The notes under the pieces: generated by a model
What the model saw: only the letters and a program-made list of their open reading frames with translations
Database searches by the model: none
What the model was told of the DNA's origin: nothing
Position numbers and translations under genes: made by a program
From: Deltaproteobacteria bacterium
Lineage (GTDB): Bacteria; Desulfobacterota; DSM-4660; Desulfatiglandales; HGW-15
Length of the DNA: 14,008 nucleotides
Direction: 5' to 3'
Assembly: GCA_021737245.1 (NCBI GenBank)
Contig: JAIPEI010000049.1
Coordinates: 1 to 14,008 of the forward strand
Part shown: positions 7,456-12,831 of the stretch, piece after piece
Layout: the number at the start of each line of letters is the position of its first letter
How positions within the stretch are numbered: the stretch's first letter is position 1

Positions 7456-7719
7456 ATGGCAGTGAAAATCAGATTGGCTCGAATGGGAGCGAAAAAGAAG
7501 CCCTTTTACCGGCTGGTCGCCGCGGACTCTGAGTCCCCGCGGGACGGCCGGTTCCTGGAGATCCTGGGACACTACGACCCCATGAAGGACCCGGCCGAGG
7601 TCACCATTCACTCGGACAAGGTCAACCGCTGGCTGGAAAAAGGGGTCCAGATCACCGAGGCGGCCAAATCCCTCCTGGTCAAGGAAGGCCTGCTCAAGAC
7701 GCCTCCGGCCGCCGGCTAG
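7456..7719 (+). CDS. rpsP: 30S ribosomal protein bS16
   Basis: This small-subunit ribosomal protein is needed for 30S assembly. The 87-residue product has the normal length and the family start MAVKIRLARMGAKKKPFYR, with ADSESPRDGRFLEILG at 23-38, YDP at 40-42 and the VNRWLEKGVQIT stretch near 56-67. It lies 38 bp after ffh and is part of the conserved ffh-rpsP-khpA-rimM-trmD order. The C-terminus is short and ends in PPAAG. A 246-bp gap follows before khpA, unusual for this otherwise tight operon. Confidence 0.98.
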   Translation: MAVKIRLARMGAKKKPFYRLVAADSESPRDGRFLEILGHYDPMKDPAEVTIHSDKVNRWLEKGVQITEAAKSLLVKEGLLKTPPAAG

Positions 7720-7851
7720 GGTCGAGACGGAACCCGGGAACGGTCGCGTACCAGGCGGGGAGTGCGCCCGCGAATGCAGGATGAGGGCTCGAGGCGAACG
7801 GCAGACCGCGCCGAAGTCGTTTGGATGTGCGCCGACAGAGGTATTCCCACA

Positions 7852-7890
7852 CGGATGATCCGCCCAGGGGGATCCATCCGCCTCCGGCGG
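7852..7890 (+). promoter_or_regulatory. Mutually exclusive hairpins in the rpsP-khpA gap
   Basis: CGGATGATCC (7852-7861) pairs with GGATCCATCCG (7870-7880), giving 10 bp with one bulged C and an 8-nt loop. CCGCC (7878-7882) can instead pair with GGCGG (7886-7890), sharing three bases with the first stem. No T run follows, so it is not a classical terminator. It lies about 75 nt before the khpA ribosome binding site. The rest of 7720-7965 shows no gene that I recognise; the in-frame extension of khpA upstream to 7762 looks noncoding. Confidence 0.4.
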
Positions 7891-7952
7891 GACACTGAAT
7901 GGGGCCATTTCTGGACGGAAACTGGAATCGGACCGGGGAACGAACCCTGCAT

Positions 7953-7960
7953 GGAGGTGA
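7953..7960 (+). promoter_or_regulatory. Strong ribosome binding site of khpA
   Basis: GGAGGTGA is 5 nt before the ATG at 7966. It fixes that ATG as the start and argues against the ATG at 7951, which lies directly in front of the site, and against the long upstream extension. Confidence 0.85.
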
Positions 7961-7965
7961 CGGTG

Positions 7966-8196
7966 ATGAAGGAGCTGGTGAGCTACATCGCGAAGGCGCT
8001 GGTAGACAAGCCTGAAGAGGTAACGGTCACGGAAATCGAAGGGGAACAGACCTCCGTCATCGAGCTGAAGGTGGCCAAGGAGGATCTCGGAAAGGTCATC
8101 GGCAAGCAGGGCCGAACCGCAAGGGCCATGCGAACCATCCTGAGTGCCGCATCGACCAAGATCCACAAGAGGTCGGTCCTGGAAATCATCGAGTAA
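7966..8196 (+). CDS. khpA: KH domain RNA-binding protein KhpA
   Basis: This is a small single-KH RNA-binding protein of the family between rpsP and rimM in many bacteria. In some Gram-positives KhpA pairs with KhpB and affects cell size and RNA metabolism; the role in this lineage is not known to me. The 76-residue product has exactly the family length, starting MKELVSYIAKALVDKPEEV, with the KH GxxG loop as IGKQG (45-49) followed by RTARAMRTIL, and ending KRSVLEIIE. The start is set by a strong GGAGGTGA site. Its stop is 2 nt before the TTG of rimM, suggesting translational coupling. Confidence 0.95.
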   Translation: MKELVSYIAKALVDKPEEVTVTEIEGEQTSVIELKVAKEDLGKVIGKQGRTARAMRTILSAASTKIHKRSVLEIIE

Positions 8197-8198
8197 CC

Positions 8199-8747
8199 TT
8201 GGATGAGGCCCATTCTCCAGACCTGCTGCTCATGGGAAGCGTCGCCAGGCCGCACGGCCTGGACGGAACCCTGAGCATCCGCTCCTACGCGGAGTCGGAG
8301 GCATCCTTCCTCCGCGCCGGCCGCGTCGTGCTGGTGACGGAGACGGGGGAGCGCCGGGACTACCCGGTGGCCTCGGCCAGGCCCCACAAGAAGTGCGTGC
8401 TCCTGGACCTGGACGGCCTGGACTCCGTGGAGGAGGCGGAAGCGCTTCGAGGCGCGGAGGTCTTCATCCGGCGCGACGCCCTGGAGCGCGATCGGGAGGA
8501 CGATCGGGAGGACGAGTACTACTGGTTCGAGCTGATCGGCCTCGAGGTCTTTCTGAGCGGCGGGCGGCGCATCGGGACCCTCGCCCGCATCCTGCCCACG
8601 GGCGGAAGCGACGTCTACGTGGTGCGATCCGGCAAGAAGGAGATCCTGATCCCGGCCACCCGCGAGGTGATCGAGGAGATCGATGTGGACAGAAAGCGCA
8701 TGACCGTTTCCGAGATGGAGGACCTCCTGGGCCTGAATGAGGTTTGA
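8199..8747 (+). CDS. rimM: 16S rRNA processing/30S maturation factor RimM
   Basis: RimM assists maturation of the 30S head domain and binds uS19. The 182-residue product shows the N-terminal RimM domain (LLLMGSVARPHGLDGTLSI, about residues 9-27) and a C-terminal PRC barrel (about 105-180: YYWFELIGLEV, TGGSDVYVVR and EILIPATREVIEEID). The start is a TTG 2 nt after the khpA stop; the next in-frame ATG (8232) would remove part of the first strand and has no ribosome binding site, so TTG is preferred. A perfect 12-bp tandem duplication (8490-8513) inserts a repeated Asp-Arg-Glu-Asp unit in the linker between the domains. The 3' end overlaps trmD by 11 bp. Confidence 0.95.
   Translation: MDEAHSPDLLLMGSVARPHGLDGTLSIRSYAESEASFLRAGRVVLVTETGERRDYPVASARPHKKCVLLDLDGLDSVEEAEALRGAEVFIRRDALERDREDDREDEYYWFELIGLEVFLSGGRRIGTLARILPTGGSDVYVVRSGKKEILIPATREVIEEIDVDRKRMTVSEMEDLLGLNEV
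8490..8513 (+). repeat. 12-bp perfect tandem duplication in rimM
   Basis: GATCGGGAGGAC occurs twice in a row, in frame, encoding two Asp-Arg-Glu-Asp units in the linker before the PRC barrel. It does not disturb the reading frame and may be a slippage product. Confidence 0.9.
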
Positions 8748-9459
8748 CGTTCTCACGCTCTTTCCCGGCCTGTTCGCCCCGTTCCTGGAGCAGGGGATCG
8801 TCGGCCGGTCCATTGCGCAGGGGCTGCTGGACGTCAGGTTGACGGACATACGGGACTACGCCCGGGGAGCCCACCGGGTCACGGACGACCGGCCTTACGG
8901 CGGCGGGAGCGGCATGGTCATGAAGGTCGGCCCCATCGTCCGGGCCCTCCGGGACCTGGAGCCCGTGGAAGGCACGGAGCGGATCGCGCTGCTCTCCCCG
9001 CAGGGACGGCTCTTTGACCAGGATCTGGCCTGGGAGCTCTCGACGCTCGACCGGCTGGTCCTGGTCTGCGGCCGGTACGAGGGGATCGACGAGCGGGTCC
9101 GGGAAGGGTATGCGGACCTGGAGATCTCCATCGGGGATTTCGTGCTGAGCGGGGGCGAGGTGGCCGCCATGGCGGTCATCGACGCGGTCGGGCGGTTGGT
9201 GCCGGGCGTGCTGGGCTGCGAGGACTCCAACCGCGAGGACTCGTTCGAGGAGGGTCTCCTGGAGCACCCCCACTACACGCGGCCGCCGGTCTTCGAGGAG
9301 CGGTCCGTGCCGGAGATCCTGCTCTCCGGGGACCATGAGAAGATCCGGCTATGGCGGCGCGCCGAGGCCCTGAAGCGAACCCGGGAGCGGCGGCCCGACC
9401 TCCTGGAGGGGGCGCACCTGAGCGAGGAGGACAGAAAGCTGTTGAGGGACCCGAAGTGA
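8737..9459 (+). CDS. trmD: tRNA (guanine-N1)-methyltransferase TrmD
   Basis: TrmD transfers a methyl group from S-adenosylmethionine to N1 of G37 in tRNAs that read CNN codons, which prevents +1 frameshifting. The 240-residue product is full length. The knotted SPOUT domain includes DDRPYGGGSGMVMK (50-63), LSPQG (86-90), CGRYEGIDER (111-120) and SIGDFVLSGGE (131-141). Arg153 and the catalytic Asp168 correspond by position to Arg154 and Asp169 of the E. coli enzyme. EHPHYTRP is at 176-183. The ATG lies inside the end of rimM (11-bp overlap), implying coupled translation. The stop is 29 bp before the next methyltransferase start. Confidence 0.98.
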   Translation: MRFDVLTLFPGLFAPFLEQGIVGRSIAQGLLDVRLTDIRDYARGAHRVTDDRPYGGGSGMVMKVGPIVRALRDLEPVEGTERIALLSPQGRLFDQDLAWELSTLDRLVLVCGRYEGIDERVREGYADLEISIGDFVLSGGEVAAMAVIDAVGRLVPGVLGCEDSNREDSFEEGLLEHPHYTRPPVFEERSVPEILLSGDHEKIRLWRRAEALKRTRERRPDLLEGAHLSEEDRKLLRDPK

Positions 9460-9488
9460 GATCCCGGCCGCTATGGCCCGTGCAGAAA

Positions 9489-10061
9489 ATGAAATTTTAC
9501 CTCGGCCTGGTTCACTACCCGGTCTACAACAAGAACGGGGATACCATTGCTTCCGCCGTCACGACCCTGGACTTGCACGACCTGTCCAGGCTCTGCCGGA
9601 CTTACGGCCTGAAGCGGCTCTTCGTGATCACCCCCCTGACCGACCAGCAGGAGCTGGCAGGACGGGTGATTCGGCACTGGACGGAAGGGTACGGAGCGCA
9701 GTACAACAGGGACCGCAAAGAGGCCGTCGAGCGGATCGACGTGGTCCCCGACATCGATGCGGCTGCGGGCGCCGTCCGAACCGAGGAAGGCGAGGCGCCC
9801 CGGCTGGTGGCGACGGATGCAGCGCCCGGGAACGGGACGCTGGGGTTTCCCGAGGCTCGGGAGATCCTGGGCGGGAGCCGGCCTTCCCTGCTCCTGCTGG
9901 GCACGGCCTGGGGGCTTCACCGGGACGTCCTGGACCGGGCCGATCACGTGCTGGAACCCGTTCGGGGTACGGGACACTACAACCACCTCTCGGTTCGAAC
10001 GGCCGGGGCGATCATTCTGGATCGGCTGATTTCCGGGGCCACCATCCCCGGAGCGACATAG
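9489..10061 (+). CDS. TM1570-type SPOUT RNA methyltransferase of unknown target
   Basis: This is a predicted S-adenosylmethionine-dependent RNA methyltransferase with a trefoil knot, like Thermotoga TM1570; its RNA target is not known to me. The 190-residue product starts MKFYLGLVHYPVYNKNGD and has DLHDLSRLCRTYG (28-40), RLFVITPL (43-50) and the C-terminal knot with LLLLGTAWGL (134-143) and NHLSVRTAGAIILDRL (165-180). The ATG at 9489 was chosen because the family begins here; an in-frame GTG (9480) and a long upstream extension (to 9351, inside trmD) have no homology-like sequence, and no clear ribosome binding site is visible for any of them. It lies between trmD and rplS, which suggests a role in ribosome or tRNA modification. 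It is 19 bp before rplS. Confidence 0.9.
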   Translation: MKFYLGLVHYPVYNKNGDTIASAVTTLDLHDLSRLCRTYGLKRLFVITPLTDQQELAGRVIRHWTEGYGAQYNRDRKEAVERIDVVPDIDAAAGAVRTEEGEAPRLVATDAAPGNGTLGFPEAREILGGSRPSLLLLGTAWGLHRDVLDRADHVLEPVRGTGHYNHLSVRTAGAIILDRLISGATIPGAT

Positions 10062-10066
10062 AAAAG

Positions 10067-10071
10067 AGGAG
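10067..10071 (+). promoter_or_regulatory. Ribosome binding site of rplS
   Basis: AGGAG is 9 nt before the rplS ATG, inside the same GAAAAGAGGAG 11-mer found before rpsP. Confidence 0.7.
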
Positions 10072-10080
10072 AGCAGATTC

Positions 10081-10425
10081 ATGAACATTTTGGAAACGTT
10101 GGAAAACGAACAGATGCGGTTGGACATCCCCGCGTTCAAGGCGGGGGACACCATCCGCGTCCACGCCCGCATCAAGGAAGGTGAGAAAGAGCGGATCCAG
10201 GTCTTTCAGGGGTTCGTCCTCCGAAAGCGGAAGGGAAAGACCGGGGCCACCTTCACGGTGCGCAAGGTCTCCTACGGCATCGGCGTGGAGCGAATCTTTC
10301 CCCTCCACTCCCCCTCCATCGACAAGATCGAGGTCGTCTCGAGAGGTAAGGTGCGGCGGGGAAGAATCTACTACATGCGCAAGCTGAGGGGGAAAGCGGC
10401 CCGGATCAAGGAAAAGAGGACTTAG
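10081..10425 (+). CDS. rplS: 50S ribosomal protein bL19
   Basis: This large-subunit ribosomal protein lies at the 30S-50S interface. The 114-residue product has family length and motifs: FKAGDTIRVHARIKEGEK (19-36), RIQVFQGFVLRKRKG (38-52), FTVRKVSYGIGVERIFPLHS (58-77), and RRGRIYYMRKLRGKAARIK toward the end. The ribosome binding site AGGAG is well placed. It follows the SPOUT methyltransferase by 19 bp and precedes rnhB by 18 bp. Confidence 0.98.
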   Translation: MNILETLENEQMRLDIPAFKAGDTIRVHARIKEGEKERIQVFQGFVLRKRKGKTGATFTVRKVSYGIGVERIFPLHSPSIDKIEVVSRGKVRRGRIYYMRKLRGKAARIKEKRT

Positions 10426-10443
10426 GGCCGCGCCGTATCGGGA

Positions 10444-11115
10444 TTGACTCGATCTGCCCAAAATCTGGCGTTGTTCCCCGGCGAGGCCCGTTCGATCGAC
10501 GGTCCCTTCGCGTTCGAGAGTGCGGCGCGAAAGGCGGGATATGCCGCCGTTGCGGGGGTGGACGAGGTCGGAAGAGGCCCCCTGGCCGGGCCGGTTGTGG
10601 CCGCTGCGGTCATCCTCCCGGAGCGTTCCGACCTGGACGGGGTTCAGGATTCCAAGAAGATGACGGAGAACGCCCGGGTCCGGGCCTTCTCCGTCATTCA
10701 TGAGAAGGCCTTCGCCGTGGGCATCGGAGTGGTTCCCCCGGCCTACATCGACGAGCACAACATCCTGGACGCCTCCCTGGAGGCCATGAAGCAGGCGGTC
10801 TCCTTTCTCGAGCCCCGGCCCGACTTTCTTCTCGTGGACGGCATATTCCCCGTTCCGATGCGGATCCAACAGCGCTGCCTGAAGCATGGAGACAAACGCA
10901 GCCTTTCGATCTCCGCCGCCTCGGTGATCGCGAAGGTGTACCGGGACCGGATCATGTGCTCCCTCGACGCGCGCTTTCCCCAATACGGATTCTCGAGCCA
11001 CAAAGGCTATGGAACGGAGGCCCACCTGAAAGCCCTGCGCCGCCACGGCCCCTGCCCCATTCACCGGAGATCGTTCCGCGGGGTGCGGGTTCCCACGGAC
11101 GGTTGGCTTTTCTGA
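10444..11115 (+). CDS. rnhB: Ribonuclease HII
   Basis: This enzyme cleaves the RNA strand of RNA-DNA hybrids and starts removal of single ribonucleotides misinserted in DNA. The 223-residue product shows VAGVDEVGRGPLAGPV (36-51) with catalytic Asp40 and Glu41, DSKKMTE (69-75), VDG with Asp132, and SISAASVIAKVYRDRI (155-170) with Asp168. HKGYGTEAH (186-194) also matches the family. The start is uncertain: the only plausible initiators are TTG codons at 10444 and 10471, neither with a clear ribosome binding site; I give the first, and the catalytic core is complete in both cases. A 98-bp gap to yraN follows. Confidence 0.95.
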   Translation: MTRSAQNLALFPGEARSIDGPFAFESAARKAGYAAVAGVDEVGRGPLAGPVVAAAVILPERSDLDGVQDSKKMTENARVRAFSVIHEKAFAVGIGVVPPAYIDEHNILDASLEAMKQAVSFLEPRPDFLLVDGIFPVPMRIQQRCLKHGDKRSLSISAASVIAKVYRDRIMCSLDARFPQYGFSSHKGYGTEAHLKALRRHGPCPIHRRSFRGVRVPTDGWLF

Positions 11116-11200
11116 GCTGTTCGCCCGGCTCGGACCCGGGTCGAGACCCCTTCCATTCGAAACGCTCCGGGCGCAGCGGCCGGAACCGCCCCCGGTGCGG

Positions 11201-11207
11201 AAAGGAG
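11201..11207 (+). promoter_or_regulatory. Ribosome binding site that fixes the TTG start of yraN
   Basis: AAAGGAG is 6 nt before the TTG at 11214, ideal spacing. It supports TTG initiation and rejects the longer open frame that begins inside rnhB. Confidence 0.85.
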
Positions 11208-11213
11208 CACCCG

Positions 11214-11582
11214 TTGACGCACCGGCGGCTGGCCCTGGGAAAAGCCGGAGAGGATCTGGCGGTCGGACGCCTCGAGCAGCTGGGATACCGCATCCTGGAG
11301 CGGAACTACCGCTGCCCCCTCGGGGAGATCGACCTGGTGGCGGAGGACGGCGGCTGCCTGGTGTTCGTCGAGATCAAGACCCGGCGGGGAGGCACCACGG
11401 GCGACGCCAAGGCGGCCGTGAACCTTCGCAAGCAGAGGCAGGTCACCAGGGTCGCGCTGCACTACCTGAAGACCCGGGGGCCCGCCGGGAGCCGGGCCCG
11501 GTTCGACGTGGTCGCCGTGAGCCTGGACCGGGGACGAAAAGAGGTGGAGCTGGTGCGGAACGCATTCGAGGCGGCTTCCTGA
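11214..11582 (+). CDS. yraN: YraN/UPF0102 family nuclease-fold protein
   Basis: This is a small protein of the restriction-endonuclease-like (Holliday-junction-resolvase-like) fold; its cellular role is not settled. The 122-residue product has family length and order: LALGKAGEDLAVGRLEQLGY (6-25), NYRCPLGEIDLVAEDGG (31-47), and LVFVEIKTRRGG (49-60). Glu38-x-Asp40 and Glu53-x-Lys55 form the expected metal-binding pattern. RFDVVAVSL comes later. The TTG start is supported by AAAGGAG 6 nt upstream. It commonly sits next to rnhB or rsmI, as here. The gap to rsmI is 32 bp. Confidence 0.93.
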   Translation: MTHRRLALGKAGEDLAVGRLEQLGYRILERNYRCPLGEIDLVAEDGGCLVFVEIKTRRGGTTGDAKAAVNLRKQRQVTRVALHYLKTRGPAGSRARFDVVAVSLDRGRKEVELVRNAFEAAS

Positions 11583-11614
11583 AAGCGGCCCCCTCGACCC
11601 GGGAACGGCTGACC

Positions 11615-12502
11615 ATGTCCGATGAGCCGCAAGAAACCGGAAACTCCCCGAATCACGGGGTGCTCTACGTGGTGGCCACGCCCATCGGAAACCTGGAGGA
11701 CATGACCCTCCGTGCGCTGAGGGTTCTCGGGGAGGTCGACCTGATCGCGGCCGAGGGGGTGGAGCACACACGGCGGTTGTGCCGCCGGTACGAGATCGGC
11801 ACCAGGCTCATCTCGTACAACCAGAACAACCGCCGGCGCAAGGAGCCGGGGCTCCTGGAAAAGCTCCGCTCCGGCCGGAAGGTGGCCCTGGTCACGAACG
11901 CCGGCACCCCGGGCATCTCCGATCCCGGCACCCTGCTGATCCGCCGGGCGCTGGACGAGCGCATTCGGGTCGAGGCGGTTCCGGGTCCCTGCGCCGCAGT
12001 GGCCGCCCTCTCCGTCTCCGGGCTCCGCTCGGACGGGTTCCTCTTTGCCGGCTTTCTCCCGAGCCGCTCCGGCCGGAGGCGCAAGGAGATCGAACCGCTC
12101 GTGCCGGAGCCCCGGACGCTGGTGTTTTACGAGGCGCCCCACCGCATCCGGGCCATGCTGGAGGACTTGCGCGACGTCCTCGGAGACCGGGAAGCGGTGA
12201 TCGCCCGGGAGATGACCAAGATCCACGAGGAGATCCTCCGGGGGACCCTGGGGGAGCTGGCTGAACTGGTGGGAGACGGTCGGGCCCGCGGCGAGTTCAC
12301 GGTGATGGTGGAGGGCGCCTCGGGCGGGACGTCTGGCGACGTGCCGGAGACGGAGCTCCGCGAACGGATCAAGGAGCTCCTCGGCCGGGAAGACATGAGC
12401 CTGCGGGACGTGGCGGAAAAACTCGCCCTTGAACAGGGCCTCGGTTACAGGCATATTTACAAGGTGTGCCTGGAAATACAGGATTCTCTGAAGACCCGCT
12501 AG
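11615..12502 (+). CDS. rsmI: 16S rRNA 2'-O-ribose C1402 methyltransferase RsmI
   Basis: RsmI methylates the ribose of C1402 in the decoding centre of 16S rRNA with S-adenosylmethionine. The 295-residue product has the tetrapyrrole-methylase fold: YVVATPIGNLEDMTLRAL (18-35), ALVTNAGTPGISDPG (91-105), AVPGPCAAVAALSVSGL (121-137), FYEAPHRI (171-178) and REMTKIHEEILRG (198-210), then a C-terminal helical domain. Some familiar positions differ: the usual AEDTRHT reads AEGVEHT (46-52), and SDAGTP reads TNAGTP. I believe related bacteria share these, but could not check. The ATG at 11615 fits the family; the ribosome binding site is weak. Residues before Val16 (PQETGNSPN) are probably a disordered tail. 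The gap to ptsH is 56 bp, with a hairpin across the stop codon. Confidence 0.95.
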   Translation: MSDEPQETGNSPNHGVLYVVATPIGNLEDMTLRALRVLGEVDLIAAEGVEHTRRLCRRYEIGTRLISYNQNNRRRKEPGLLEKLRSGRKVALVTNAGTPGISDPGTLLIRRALDERIRVEAVPGPCAAVAALSVSGLRSDGFLFAGFLPSRSGRRRKEIEPLVPEPRTLVFYEAPHRIRAMLEDLRDVLGDREAVIAREMTKIHEEILRGTLGELAELVGDGRARGEFTVMVEGASGGTSGDVPETELRERIKELLGREDMSLRDVAEKLALEQGLGYRHIYKVCLEIQDSLKTR

Positions 12503-12526
12503 CGAAGGATACCTTTTTCGCGGGTC
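12493..12526 (+). promoter_or_regulatory. Hairpin across the rsmI stop codon, before ptsH
   Basis: GACCCGC (12493-12499) pairs perfectly with GCGGGTC (12520-12526). Inside, AAGG (12505-12508) pairs with CCTT (12512-12515) around an ATA loop. The T run is inside the structure and not after it, so it is not a standard intrinsic terminator. It could be a processing or partial-termination point between rsmI and the PTS genes; that is inference. Confidence 0.45.
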
Positions 12527-12558
12527 GACGCACCGGAACGCGACCAGGGCTGGGACGT

Positions 12559-12831
12559 ATGGAGCTGACAAGGACGCTGCGGATCACGAACGACCTGGGG
12601 CTTCACGCCAGAGCTGCGGCCAAGATCGTGGAGCTGGCGGGACAGTTCGACGCCCGGCTCTACCTGGGCAAGGACGGAAACGAGGTGGAGGGCGGAAGCA
12701 TCCTCTCGATCCTGACTCTGGCCTGCCCGAAAGGAACGGAGGTTTCCATCCGAACCGACGGAAAGGACGCCGGGGCGCTTTTGGAAGCGCTCTGCAGGCT
12801 GTTCGAGGACAAGTTCGGCGAAGAATCATGA
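12559..12831 (+). CDS. ptsH: Phosphocarrier protein HPr
   Basis: HPr receives phosphate from Enzyme I on a histidine and passes it to EIIA-type proteins in the cytoplasm. The 90-residue product has NDLGLHARAAAKIVELA (11-27) with active His16. The residue after Arg18 is Ala where enterobacterial HPr has Pro. GGSILSILTLAC (45-56) places Ser47 at the site that HPr kinase/phosphorylase modifies in other bacteria. The ATG at 12559 has AGGG 9 nt upstream and begins right before the first strand; an open frame to 12466 lies inside rsmI and is discounted. Its stop overlaps the ptsI ATG (ATGA). Confidence 0.95.
   Translation: MELTRTLRITNDLGLHARAAAKIVELAGQFDARLYLGKDGNEVEGGSILSILTLACPKGTEVSIRTDGKDAGALLEALCRLFEDKFGEES

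Noticed and set aside
7931..7950. tRNA T-arm-like GGTTCG stretch on the minus strand
   Set aside because: No acceptor, D or anticodon stems can be built around it.
7762..7965. Upstream in-frame extension of khpA
   Set aside because: KhpA proteins are about 76 residues, and GGAGGTGA is perfectly placed for the ATG at 7966; the extension is Arg-rich without family similarity.
9351..9488. Long N-terminal extension of the SPOUT methyltransferase inside trmD
   Set aside because: The first 46 residues are Pro/Gly/Arg-rich shadow of trmD, and the family begins at the ATG at 9489.
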